Positions 8,112 through 17,085 of a DNA stretch of 64,000 nucleotides are shown one piece after another. The position numbers and the translations under genes are program-made. The notes beneath the pieces were generated by a model. The model was not told the origin of the DNA. It searched no databases and saw only the letters and a list, made by a program, of their open reading frames with translations. This DNA is from Cytobacillus praedii (GTDB lineage Bacteria; Bacillota; Bacilli; Bacillales; Cytobacillaceae): contig NZ_LMBX01000015.1 of assembly GCF_001439605.1 (NCBI RefSeq), forward strand, positions 62,001-126,000, read 5' to 3'. How positions within the stretch are numbered: position 1 is the stretch's first letter; each line of letters begins with the position of its first letter.

Positions 8112-9833
8112 TTATTTTACAGACCAGTCTTTAGCGTTAAATGTAGCACCTCTAAAGTCAGGTTCGAACCCTACAACTCTATTATTTACTACAAATGGAG
8201 AGACTTGTTCGTATAATGGAATCCAAATCTCATCCTCCGCAAGTTTCTCTCCTACTTGCCAGATTAATTGCTGACGTTTTTCAAGATCAATTTCTTTTGT
8301 TTGAGCCTCAAGCAATTCATCAACTTTCGGATTAGAATAACCAACAAAGTTATACCCATTAGGAGGCATATACGCACTGCCGAAGTAGCTTCTATATTCA
8401 TCTGGATCTGCTTCAATACCAAATCCTAGAATATAAGCATCATAGTCTTCTTTCGTCACTTCTCTTTGCTTTCCATCATCAGTAGTAGGTAATAGTTTCG
8501 TTACAAGCGTTGGGAAATCAAGTGAACGAATTTCCATTTTCACACCTAGTTCTTCCCACATTTGCTTTAATAAGACGCCTGATTTTTCTCTTTCTTTCGT
8601 ACCAGTAGGAACCTCCATTAAAAAGCTTAGCTCCTTGCCATCCTTTTCATAAATACTCTTGCTATTTTTTTGATATCCAGCTTCTTTAAGCAATGCATCT
8701 GATTTAGAAGTATCATAGTCATAAACTTTTAAATTCGGGCTATGTGACCAGTGAGCGGATGGGAACACATCATCTGCTACTTCTCCATATTCCCCTAGAA
8801 TTGAAGCAACCATTGCCTCTTTATTGACTGCATGAGCAAGGGCCTGTCTAACCTTCGGATCATTAAAATGATCATTTTTCGAGTTAAATCCTACATAATA
8901 AACACTTAATGCATCCTGATTTACTAAGCTAGCAAAATCCAGTGTTGCAACGGACGGCGTTTCCGCAACTGGTACGGAAGTGATATCTACATCCTGACTC
9001 AATACAGATGCTAGCATTGTATTCGCATCTCCAAAACGAACAATTACTTTATCTAATTTTGGTGCTCCAGCAAAATATTCTTTGTTTGCCTCTAGCTCAA
9101 TATATTGACCTGATTCCCATTTCACAAACTTGAATGGCCCCGTACCAATTGGTGAACGGTTTGAAGCATGCTTTTCCCATTCACCAGGAGGCGTGTCTTG
9201 TAGAATATGTGCAGGAAGTACGGCAATAAACAGCCCTGAAATAAATGGAGCAAACGGCTCCTTTGTTGTAAACTTAATCGTATGATCATCTACAACTTCG
9301 ATTCCTTCAATTTTGTCTGCCTTCCCTTCCTTATATTCAGCAGCACCCACGATTGGATCAACTCTCCAATACGCTCCAGCATCATATGTGCTATCGGCTA
9401 ATGACGTAAATGTAAACTCCACATCCTTAGCTGTAAATGGCTCGCCATCATGCCATTTCACATCTTTTTTCAGATGAAAAGTATATGTTTTGCCATCCTC
9501 GGATACTTCCCAGCTTTCCGCAAGACGACCTACCATTTTCAATTCCTTATCTGGAATAACGAGTGAGTCAAATACCATATGAGTTACGTTCGTATCTGAT
9601 GTCGTTGCCCAAATAACAGGGTTAAGATTCCCTGGTTCACTATTGAAGGCAACTGTTACAGTACCTACCTCTTTTGGCGTTTCTTCTTTTGAGGTTTCAG
9701 TTGAAGATGTATTATCGTTTTCTTTGTCTGTATTATTATTATTATTATTTGTTGTTGTATCCGATGAACAAGCGGCTAAGAAAAGGAACACGAATAGGAA
9801 AAATACGCTAATAAGACCAAACTTTTTCTTCAT
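8112..9833 (-). CDS. Peptide ABC transporter substrate-binding lipoprotein (SBP_bac_5 family)
   Basis: A 573-residue protein with a lipoprotein signal peptide and lipobox LAAC (Cys22), then a low-complexity Asn/Thr/Glu linker (about 24-55) that tethers it to the outer face of the membrane. The rest matches the large family 5 solute-binding proteins (OppA/DppA/AppA). Visible family patterns are NLNPVIWATTSDT, YTFHLKKDVKWHDGEPFTAKD and the late LLKEAGY segment. It captures peptides for the permeases encoded immediately upstream. The start ATG follows a purine-rich site, and a 20-base gap separates it from the permease stop. Ligand length and class cannot be assigned. Confidence 0.92.
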   Translation of the reverse strand: MKKKFGLISVFFLFVFLFLAACSSDTTTNNNNNNTDKENDNTSSTETSKEETPKEVGTVTVAFNSEPGNLNPVIWATTSDTNVTHMVFDSLVIPDKELKMVGRLAESWEVSEDGKTYTFHLKKDVKWHDGEPFTAKDVEFTFTSLADSTYDAGAYWRVDPIVGAAEYKEGKADKIEGIEVVDDHTIKFTTKEPFAPFISGLFIAVLPAHILQDTPPGEWEKHASNRSPIGTGPFKFVKWESGQYIELEANKEYFAGAPKLDKVIVRFGDANTMLASVLSQDVDITSVPVAETPSVATLDFASLVNQDALSVYYVGFNSKNDHFNDPKVRQALAHAVNKEAMVASILGEYGEVADDVFPSAHWSHSPNLKVYDYDTSKSDALLKEAGYQKNSKSIYEKDGKELSFLMEVPTGTKEREKSGVLLKQMWEELGVKMEIRSLDFPTLVTKLLPTTDDGKQREVTKEDYDAYILGFGIEADPDEYRSYFGSAYMPPNGYNFVGYSNPKVDELLEAQTKEIDLEKRQQLIWQVGEKLAEDEIWIPLYEQVSPFVVNNRVVGFEPDFRGATFNAKDWSVK

Positions 9834-9852
9834 TTAGTTTCCCCCATATGTT

Positions 9853-10773
9853 TTAATTTTTTTCCTTAGGATCTAATGCATCTCGGAGTCCATCTCCCAC
9901 AAAGTTAATACAAAGAATAGTGAGCAGAATTGCAAATCCGGCTGGCATCCAAACCCATGGCTTAAATTGCAGAACCATAATCGATGTTGCTTCATTTAGC
10001 ATATTACCCCAGCTTGGAATTGGCTGCTGAACACCTACCCCTAAGAAGCTGAGTGCAGATTCCGTTAAGATGGCCTCGGCAGTCTGAAGTGTTCCTTGTA
10101 CTATAATCGGTGCCATAATGTTTGGCAGGATATGTTTAATTATTATAATGAAATCACTTTGCCCCATCGCTTTCGTTGCTTCAATATACTCCATTTCCCT
10201 TAATCGCAAAACTTCTCCTCGCACGAGCCTTGTCATCGTCGTCCAACTTACTAAACCAATAATGATAATTACATTGAATAGACTAGGTTTGAGAATAGTT
10301 GCAACCGTGATTGCTAAGAAAAGGACTGGGAAACAAATGACGACATCCGTGATTCGCATAATTACCGTATCGACCCATTTTCCATAATAGCCTGCTACAA
10401 CTCCGAGCAGCACACCGGTAAATGTCGCAATCATTACAGCAACAAAAGCAACTGTTAAGGATACTCTTCCGCCATATATAATCCGTGATAACATATCCCT
10501 TCCTAAGCTATCCGTACCAAGCAGATGCTCACCACTAGGAGGGGCAAGAACATCAAATAATCCCAGCTCTCCTTTTGTCGATTCGTAAGGGTTATGTGGT
10601 GCAAGGATTGGAGCTAATACAGAAACGATGAGTAACGTTATAAGGACGATTGCTCCGAACACGGCTAGCTTATTCTTTTTAAATCGTTTCCACGAAGCAT
10701 TGGTTCGCCATCTTTTTTTTCTATTTATTTGAACTAGTCCCGCTTGATTGTGCTGTAATTCCACGTTACTCAT
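9853..10773 (-). CDS. Peptide ABC transporter permease (OppC/DppC type)
   Basis: A 306-residue integral membrane protein with about six transmembrane helices and the N-terminal OppC_N region (RFKKNKLAVFGAIVL). The cytoplasmic EAA coupling loop is EYIEATKAMGQSDFIIIIKH. The periplasmic-type segment HLLGTDSLGRDMLSRIIYGGR is characteristic of DppC/OppC subunits. It pairs with the OppB-type permease whose gene ends 22 bases upstream. Together they form the translocation channel for the peptides delivered by the lipoprotein. Confidence 0.92.
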   Translation of the reverse strand: MSNVELQHNQAGLVQINRKKRWRTNASWKRFKKNKLAVFGAIVLITLLIVSVLAPILAPHNPYESTKGELGLFDVLAPPSGEHLLGTDSLGRDMLSRIIYGGRVSLTVAFVAVMIATFTGVLLGVVAGYYGKWVDTVIMRITDVVICFPVLFLAITVATILKPSLFNVIIIIGLVSWTTMTRLVRGEVLRLREMEYIEATKAMGQSDFIIIIKHILPNIMAPIIVQGTLQTAEAILTESALSFLGVGVQQPIPSWGNMLNEATSIMVLQFKPWVWMPAGFAILLTILCINFVGDGLRDALDPKEKN

Positions 10774-10795
10774 ATAATCCCCCCTTTACTCATAG

Positions 10796-11755
10796 TCAGT
10801 ACCTAATCCTTGGATCTGCCCATGCATACATAACATCAGCCAATAAATTACCTGTCATCACTAAGATTGAGGTAAATAGATTTAGAGCCATGATGACGGG
10901 GTATTCTCTTGCAACGATTGACTGAATTCCTAAGCTTCCCATTCCAGGCCAGTTAAAAATATGCTCTGTAATATAGGCACCACCGAATAAGAAGGGAATG
11001 GATAAACCAAATATCGTAATAACTGGAATCAGCGCATTTCTTAATGCATGCTTCAGGTTAACCTTTAATTTGCTTAATCCTTTAGAATCAGCCGTTCGAA
11101 TAAAGTCTTGGTTAAGTACTTCTAGCATGCTGGAACGAGTAAAGCGCATAACAACAGCGATTGTCGGTAATGCAAGTACAATGGATGGCATCGTGACATG
11201 CTTGACATAATCCATAAACTTAGCAAAGCCCGTCAAATCAGCACCAATGGTAACCATTCCAGATGTAGGCATCCACCCAAGCTTTAATGCGAAAATAAAT
11301 ATCATCCCTAACCCGAAAAAGAAAGACGGAATAGAAATACCAATGAAAGACAAAACGGTTAATACATAATCTGGTGCCTTAAAGCGATTGGTTGCTGAAT
11401 AAACCCCTAATGGTATGCCAACTACAAATGCCATTACAAAGGCCGTACCTGTTAATAACAGCGTGGCAGGCAAACGTTCCAAAATCAGTTGACCTACTGG
11501 CTGACCTGTTTTCACGGTATATCCAAGATTCCCTGTGAAAACTTCCTTGATCCAAGTAAAATATTGAACCGGCAATGGGTCATTCAAACCGAGATTCTCT
11601 TGAGCCCTTTGCATTTCTTCAGAAGATATTTTAGGGTCAATCATTGTTTGCATGGGATTTCCTGGAGATAATTGCATGATTGCAAAGGTCATAATTGTGA
11701 TGCCAATTAAGATGGGAATGGATTGAAGCAGTCTTTTAATCAGGTATTTTTTCAA
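10796..11755 (-). CDS. Peptide ABC transporter permease (OppB/DppB type)
   Basis: The 319-residue protein begins with the typical MKKYLIKRLLQSIPILIGIT membrane segment and has about six helices. The coupling motif is in DFIRTADSKGLSKLKVNLKH, and the family C-terminus ADPRIRY is intact. It is the first permease of the importer. Its start overlaps the end of the preceding M24 gene by 20 bases, so it is co-transcribed and probably translationally coupled with the peptidase genes. Confidence 0.92.
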   Translation of the reverse strand: MKKYLIKRLLQSIPILIGITIMTFAIMQLSPGNPMQTMIDPKISSEEMQRAQENLGLNDPLPVQYFTWIKEVFTGNLGYTVKTGQPVGQLILERLPATLLLTGTAFVMAFVVGIPLGVYSATNRFKAPDYVLTVLSFIGISIPSFFFGLGMIFIFALKLGWMPTSGMVTIGADLTGFAKFMDYVKHVTMPSIVLALPTIAVVMRFTRSSMLEVLNQDFIRTADSKGLSKLKVNLKHALRNALIPVITIFGLSIPFLFGGAYITEHIFNWPGMGSLGIQSIVAREYPVIMALNLFTSILVMTGNLLADVMYAWADPRIRY

Positions 11756-12950
11756 GAATCTCCTTCCCTTCTTTTTTGGTAGTTTGGATGCAGATTATTT
11801 CATCCTGACGTTCTGTTAAATACTTAACTCCATCAGATGTAACGACAACATTTTCCTCAACAATAAAATGGATCCCATTGTCTAAAAATAACGTTGGTTC
11901 AATTGTAAAAACCATTCCTTCTTTAAGCTCTCCGAAAGGTGCATTTCCGTATCTTTTCCATCTCGGACCTAGCAGTACACCTCCATCATGTACATCTCTT
12001 CCGATTTGGTGACCAGTCGCATGGGTAATTTCCGGATAGCCAAGCGAACCATAATGGTTTCTTGCTGCTGAATCTACTTCATGCCCTTTAACACCCGGTT
12101 TTATCATGAGGGCAGCTTTTGTAATAGCCTCATGTACAGCTGAGAATGCAGCCTGAATTTCTTCAGGAGGTTCCGTTTCACCTTCTCTTAAGAAATAGAC
12201 CGTTCTTGCAATATCCGAAACATACCCATTTACCTCAACACTAAAGTCAAAAATTACAAGGTCTCCTTCTTCAACAACAGCATTCCCTGGCCCTCTATGT
12301 GCAATGTTCTCTTTTAATACAATTGGCATAGACAGCGTGCGATCTACTCCGTTGACCACTTTGTGTTTCTCCAACTCTTTAACAAATAAAGCTCCTAATT
12401 CTTTTTCAGTCATTCCTGCTTTCATTTCAGTAAAGACCTGTTTATAGATTGCCTCTGTGATCTTAACTGCCTTGTCAATATGCTCAATTTCAGTTTTTGA
12501 TTTGATACTTCGAATTAATGTGAGAAATTCCTCTGAAGAGACATATTCACCTTCGAATACATCTTTTAACGTTTTCTTTAACCAGCGATACCGTCCGGCA
12601 GTTAATCCATCTGTTAAATGTTCTTCTTTCGAAATATTTAGCGCAATCTTGTTCGGATTAATCTTTCCTACCACTTCAGCAAGTAAAACTGCTAAACTGC
12701 CAGAATGCTTGTAGACCTCATCGAATAGCTCAGACTCTTCTATATCCTGCGCATCAATACTGCTGCAAAGAGCGAACTTTTCTCCCTCTTTCGTTACAAT
12801 AAAAACACCTGGTCCAACCGTCCCCACACCTGTGACAAGAGGGATACACGGATCACTTCCCTCCGATGTAAGGATCAGCCATATATCAATATTTTGTTCG
12901 CGTAAACTTTCGAGCGCTTGGTTCAGTTTCTCTTTTTGTACCTGATACAC
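11736..12950 (-). CDS. M24 family metallopeptidase, divergent GHQIG subtype
   Basis: The product of about 404 residues is an M24 protein with metal ligands retained in VIFDFSVEVNGYVSDIARTV, FTIEPTLF and VEENVVV. The usual GHGxGxxxHE block is replaced by TGHQIGRDVHDGG, followed by a family-specific GPRWKRYG insertion. It is clearly paralogous to the M24 protein at 14238-15440, which shares these features. GTG at 12950 has GGAGGTG 6-8 bases upstream; an ATG at 12965 is part of that site. The gene overlaps the M20 gene by 65 bases. A dipeptidase or related C-N hydrolase activity is likely, but the substrate is unknown. Confidence 0.83.
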   Translation of the reverse strand: MYQVQKEKLNQALESLREQNIDIWLILTSEGSDPCIPLVTGVGTVGPGVFIVTKEGEKFALCSSIDAQDIEESELFDEVYKHSGSLAVLLAEVVGKINPNKIALNISKEEHLTDGLTAGRYRWLKKTLKDVFEGEYVSSEEFLTLIRSIKSKTEIEHIDKAVKITEAIYKQVFTEMKAGMTEKELGALFVKELEKHKVVNGVDRTLSMPIVLKENIAHRGPGNAVVEEGDLVIFDFSVEVNGYVSDIARTVYFLREGETEPPEEIQAAFSAVHEAITKAALMIKPGVKGHEVDSAARNHYGSLGYPEITHATGHQIGRDVHDGGVLLGPRWKRYGNAPFGELKEGMVFTIEPTLFLDNGIHFIVEENVVVTSDGVKYLTERQDEIICIQTTKKEGKEILEKIPD

Positions 12951-14238
12951 TTTCTCCACCTCCATTTGATATACATAACTTTTTTAAAACGGCTGTCATA
13001 AGTTTTACACCGTATTCAAATGACTCTACTTCGATTCGTTCATCCTTGTTATGAACCCTTTTGAGGACCTCTGTAAAAGGAGTTAAGGTTGGAGATAGGC
13101 CATAAATTTGGCTCGATACATCTCCAACAAACCTTCCATCTGTTTTACCTAACGCAGTGAAAGGTACCCATTTTATCTTTTTTCCATATAGAGAGGATGT
13201 CTCTTTAAACAACTTGATGATTTCTTCCTCTGGATCACTTTCATATCCTTTTTCAAAAGATAGCAACTCACAATTTACATTTGGAGGGAGGTGCCATTCT
13301 TTTAAGTATGATTCAAACTGCTCTCTTGTTTGATTCGGAAGCGTTCTAAATTCAAGGATTGCCTCTGCCTTATACGGAATCACATTCAACTGCTCTCCGC
13401 CAACAGTAAGTAATTCAGGTGTGAATGTCATATGCGCCATGTAATCAAATAGCCTTCTAACTAAATCGCCTTGTTCCCCCTCCTTACTCATCATCCCTTT
13501 TAATTCGTGATGAAAATAATGAAGGATTGGATAATCGCCAGAAGGAAGCTTTAAATGATTAATTATTCTAAGAGCTTGTGTTAATATTAGGACAGCCTGA
13601 TTCTCTGGCGGACTTCCTGCATGTCCCCCATCTCCAAAAGATGTGAGCTTAACTCTAGCAGTCCCTTTTTCACCAGCAGCAAATAACATATATATTTCAT
13701 CTTCACAAGGGACAATAAAGCCTCCTCCTTCACTTAGGATAGTTGCCTTTTCAAAAAATTCAGGATATTCACTTGAAACAAATTCCATTCCCTCTTTGCT
13801 TCCGTTTTCCTCATCAGCTGTTGCAATAAAGAAGATGTTACCGTTCAAAGGTTGATTGCTTCTTTTTAATTGAATGAATGCCATCAGATGCATAATGGTT
13901 AGCTGTTTTGTATCAAGGGTTCCACGCCCCCAAATATTTCCACCGTCTATGGTTGCTGAAAAAGGAGGAAATGTCCATTCCTCTTCTGTTGCCTCCACCA
14001 CATCCATATGAGATAAAAGGACAAGTGGCTTTTCCGCCTCATTATTTCCAGCTAATTTCGCAATGATCGAAGCCCTGTTATTTGGACTATAGACAAGTTG
14101 TGATGCAATTCCCTCTTTTTCTAAAACACCTTTTAAATATTCAGCTACCTTATATTCAGTCTCAAGCTGATTTGTCGTATCAATCTTTATTATTTCTCTA
14201 AAATGATGCAATGCTTCTTTGATCAAATCCATCATCAT
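12886..14238 (-). CDS. M20 family metallopeptidase (ArgE/DapE/ACY1/CPG2 type)
   Basis: The 450-residue dizinc hydrolase shows LLSHMDVVEATEEEW (His and Asp ligands), WGRGTLDTKQ, the catalytic-ligand pair in TADEENGS and SEGGGF, and a late histidine in RVHNKDERI. Such enzymes hydrolyse dipeptides, acylated amino acids or carbamoylated substrates. The C-terminal tail of about 30 residues after the family end is created by overlap with the next gene. The first of three consecutive ATGs overlaps the TGA of the upstream M24 gene. It forms, with 11736-12950, the second of two M20-M24 pairs in the operon. Confidence 0.87.
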   Translation of the reverse strand: MMMDLIKEALHHFREIIKIDTTNQLETEYKVAEYLKGVLEKEGIASQLVYSPNNRASIIAKLAGNNEAEKPLVLLSHMDVVEATEEEWTFPPFSATIDGGNIWGRGTLDTKQLTIMHLMAFIQLKRSNQPLNGNIFFIATADEENGSKEGMEFVSSEYPEFFEKATILSEGGGFIVPCEDEIYMLFAAGEKGTARVKLTSFGDGGHAGSPPENQAVLILTQALRIINHLKLPSGDYPILHYFHHELKGMMSKEGEQGDLVRRLFDYMAHMTFTPELLTVGGEQLNVIPYKAEAILEFRTLPNQTREQFESYLKEWHLPPNVNCELLSFEKGYESDPEEEIIKLFKETSSLYGKKIKWVPFTALGKTDGRFVGDVSSQIYGLSPTLTPFTEVLKRVHNKDERIEVESFEYGVKLMTAVLKKLCISNGGGESVSGTKRETEPSARKFTRTKY

Positions 14239-15440
14239 CAGCCTTCTGAAGAGATTAAGATAAGTTCAGTCTGGCGTTTGCTCAAAATGATTGGCTGACC
14301 TTCTGTTACAAGAACATTCTCTTCAACTAAAACACATGGCAATGCGTTATCCTGAATAACAGTTGGTTCAATCGCATAGACTTCACTCACTTCAATAATT
14401 CCTTCCACTTCTGGTCTCGGGGGTACCCGTTTTGGACCAAGGATGGTTCCACCATCATGTGTGGCTCTGCCGATTTGGTGTCCAACAGAGTGACGGATAG
14501 TTGGATATCCCGCTTCCTCAATCACGCTTCTTCCAACCGCATCCACCTCATAGCCTGCCTTTCCTGGCTGTAATGCATGAATGGATGCAGTGATCGCCGC
14601 AATTGCTGTATCAAAAGCTATCTGAATATCTTCAGGTGCTTGTGTTTCACCATCTTTAAGAATATAGAAAGTTCGGGCAATGTCTGAACAATAATTGTTG
14701 TACTTCAGGCTGAAATCGATGATCACAATGTCGCCTGGTTCCGTCCTGTGGTTACCTGGCTTTCTGTGGGCTAATCCCTTACGAACGATACATACGAGAG
14801 GCGGCTCATTAGAATCACCGTGGCCGTTTGCTACCCCTCGTTTTTTCATCCCTTCGACAAACAATTGCCCAATCTCTTTTTCTGTCATGCCGCATTTGAT
14901 CTGAACAAATGCTTCATCATAAATATCTGTCGTATGATTGATCGCTTGTTTGATATTTTCCAACTCACTTGGGGTCTTGATACTGCGCAGCTTTTTTAGA
15001 ATGACTTCACTTGATACTTCGATTTTAGCTAGTCTTTCTACGCCAAGAACATCCTCCAGCCATTCATACAAACCTTGAGTAAGTCCATCACATAAGTGAT
15101 CACTTTCTGATATATTTAATGCGAGATTTTGTGGCTGGATTTCATCAAATAGGTTAAGAAAAGCTTCTTCCATGCTCGCCTCATAGACTTGCACCTTTTT
15201 AAATAGATTCGTAGCTTCATAGCTTCCTCTATCACTTACAGATGTAAGTGCAATATGCTCCCCATTGCTTCGGATAAAGATGGCTGCCTTATGAACGGAT
15301 CGGACCCCCACTACTAATGGCATTGCGGGGTCAGACCCTTCCCTTGTAAGTAATAACCATGTATCCAAGCCATACTGATTTAATAGATTAGTTGCTTGTA
15401 TCAATTTTTCGGATGTAATCTCTTTCGTAGCTGTTATCAT
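14238..15440 (-). CDS. M24 family metallopeptidase, divergent GHQIG subtype
   Basis: The protein of about 400 residues carries IIDFSLKYNNYCSDIARTFY, VGHQIGRATHDGG, YAIEPTVI and VEENVLV. The metal ligands are therefore present, but the histidine block is of the same unusual type as in the 11736-12950 paralogue. Both N-terminal domains share a LLLTREGSDPAMPLV/LILTSEGSDPCIPLV-like segment, supporting duplication. ATG at 15440 follows AAGGGAG by 8 bases. The upstream M20 stop is one base away and the downstream M20 start overlaps its stop. Confidence 0.85.
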   Translation of the reverse strand: MITATKEITSEKLIQATNLLNQYGLDTWLLLTREGSDPAMPLVVGVRSVHKAAIFIRSNGEHIALTSVSDRGSYEATNLFKKVQVYEASMEEAFLNLFDEIQPQNLALNISESDHLCDGLTQGLYEWLEDVLGVERLAKIEVSSEVILKKLRSIKTPSELENIKQAINHTTDIYDEAFVQIKCGMTEKEIGQLFVEGMKKRGVANGHGDSNEPPLVCIVRKGLAHRKPGNHRTEPGDIVIIDFSLKYNNYCSDIARTFYILKDGETQAPEDIQIAFDTAIAAITASIHALQPGKAGYEVDAVGRSVIEEAGYPTIRHSVGHQIGRATHDGGTILGPKRVPPRPEVEGIIEVSEVYAIEPTVIQDNALPCVLVEENVLVTEGQPIILSKRQTELILISSEG

Positions 15441-15441
15441 A

Positions 15442-16776
15442 TCAATCGCTCCCTTCCAATTTAACAAGGATGTTGTACATATTTTGAATACCGAATCTTA
15501 ATGATTCTAAAGGTATTCTTTCATTTACTCCATGAACCATTGTAATGACCTTATCAAAGGTCATGTCAGGTAACATCGGGCAATACCCATAGATTTGAGA
15601 ACCAAGTGAATTCAAATGTCTTGAGTCACTTCCGCCAATTGATAAAAATGGAACCACCTTTGCATGTGGCACTTCTTTTTTTACTTCTTCTTCAAAAATA
15701 GCTAAGTGAGTCTGATTGATTTGAGATTCATAGCCCTGTGAGAAAGACAATATTTCGTATTCAACAGGCAGATCGCCTAGAATTTCTCGTAACATTTCCT
15801 TAAATAAATCTCTTGTTACTGAAGGAATAGGTCTGCAATCCAAGTACATCTCATATTTTTTTCCTGCGGTGGAGTGTTTCTTACCCCCATCCCATTTTGT
15901 AATTGAAAAAGTTGACTTCGCCATTGCTCTAAATAGAGAGACATAGGAAGACGGAATAATCTTCATAAATGTTTCAAAGTCTTTATCTGAAAAAGATATC
16001 CCTTTGTCAAAAGCAATTGTAGAGAATAATGTATTCGTCGATGAAGGAATTCTTTCGATGATTTCTGGAGACTGAAAAGCTTCAATTATCTTTATACTAA
16101 TTTGCAATGCACTGTTATTAGGAAGGTAAGGGGTAGAAGTAACGTCGTTTTTTGCTGTAATTTTCACTTTAGCCAAACCTTTTTGTCCCAATTCACATAA
16201 ATAGTATATGTTTTCATCAATCAGGATTGGGAAGCCTCCCCCCTCATTGAATACAAAAGTATTTTTAAAAAGATATGGATAATCTTCTAAAAAGGGAATC
16301 AACCCAAATTGACTGCCATTTTCCTCATCAGAAGTTGCAACCATAATTACATCTTTATTTATTGTGATGTTATTTCGTTTTAATAGAAGGAGAACCATAA
16401 GGTGAGTAATGGTTAATTGCTTCGTATCAATCGTTCCTCTTCCCCACATCACATCATCTATAATTTCTCCGCTAAAAGGTGGAACCTTCCAATCTTCATC
16501 ATTTGCAGGAACAACATCCAAGTGAGACAAAAGAATGATTGGCTCATGATAATCAGGTTTTAAGGAGATAACAACATTCCCTCTATTTTCTCCCGTTTGA
16601 TGTACCTTCGTGTACAGCCCATTTCTTTCTGCAATCTCTACTAAAAACCTAATCGCTTCCATTTCATTTTGCAGGGAATTGCTCGTATTAATCTGAATCA
16701 ACCTGCTCAGATACTCTGCAGCTTCCTCCTTTACATCCATCCACTCCTTAATCAAAACTTCACCACCTTCATACAT
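15442..16776 (-). CDS. M20 family metallopeptidase, first gene of the operon
   Basis: The 444-residue protein has the same layout as the M20 at 12886: LLSHLDVVPANDEDWKVPPF, WGRGTIDTKQLTITHLM, TSDEENGS, NEGGGF and a C-terminal MVHGVNERI histidine. It is its paralogue. The start is uncertain. ATG at 16776 has a poor ribosome binding site, whereas TTG at 16755 has AAGGTGG about 8 bases upstream and an ATG at 16740 follows AAGGAG closely. It is the first gene of the long minus-strand unit. Adjacent coupling with the M24 gene suggests that the M20 and M24 enzymes act on the same compound. Confidence 0.85.
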   Translation of the reverse strand: MYEGGEVLIKEWMDVKEEAAEYLSRLIQINTSNSLQNEMEAIRFLVEIAERNGLYTKVHQTGENRGNVVISLKPDYHEPIILLSHLDVVPANDEDWKVPPFSGEIIDDVMWGRGTIDTKQLTITHLMVLLLLKRNNITINKDVIMVATSDEENGSQFGLIPFLEDYPYLFKNTFVFNEGGGFPILIDENIYYLCELGQKGLAKVKITAKNDVTSTPYLPNNSALQISIKIIEAFQSPEIIERIPSSTNTLFSTIAFDKGISFSDKDFETFMKIIPSSYVSLFRAMAKSTFSITKWDGGKKHSTAGKKYEMYLDCRPIPSVTRDLFKEMLREILGDLPVEYEILSFSQGYESQINQTHLAIFEEEVKKEVPHAKVVPFLSIGGSDSRHLNSLGSQIYGYCPMLPDMTFDKVITMVHGVNERIPLESLRFGIQNMYNILVKLEGSD

Positions 16777-16796
16777 TAACTACCAAGATTAAATCA

Positions 16797-16839
16797 ATTA
16801 TAATATCAAGAAGTTTTGATTAATGTAAAACACTTTACA
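16797..16839 (-). promoter_or_regulatory. Promoter region with palindromic operator for the 12-gene operon
   Basis: On the minus strand a TATAAT (16797-16802) lies about 20 bases before the first ATG. No good -35 is seen. Instead TGTAAA (16824-16829) and TTTACA (16834-16839) form an inverted repeat with a 4-base gap, placed where an activator or repressor would touch the polymerase. The PucR-type regulator at 22228 is a candidate to bind here; this is inference. Confidence 0.45.
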
Positions 16840-16982
16840 AAAATTCAGACTTTTTAAAAAATAAATCAACTATGAATTTGTTTTGGAGGCAAATCTATAA
16901 AAAGAGGATATTCTTTCAGGTGCTCCGTTAGATGTATTCTCCAATAAAAACAATTCTTACGTGGATTAGGTACAGTATGAAC

Positions 16983-17028
16983 AAAAAAGATTAAAGAGTT
17001 TATCACATTCCAACTCTTTAATCTTTTT
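16983..17028. terminator. Bidirectional intrinsic terminator
   Basis: A near-perfect 17-bp stem is formed by 16984-17000 and 17012-17028, with an 11-base loop and A/T flanks on both sides. It lies about 60 bases past the stop of the amidohydrolase at 17086 and closes that four-gene unit. Confidence 0.82.
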
Positions 17029-17085
17029 GACTTCATAATAAAAAACACGTATTTCCCTAGTTTTACTTAACTTAAAAGTCCTCTA

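Noticed and set aside
16839-16855. CodY box at the peptide operon
   Set aside because: About five mismatches to the consensus in AT-rich DNA is too weak to list as a site, though CodY control of such an operon is plausible.
16866-17048. 60-codon minus-strand ORF
   Set aside because: It runs through the bidirectional terminator at 16983-17028 and has no ribosome binding site.
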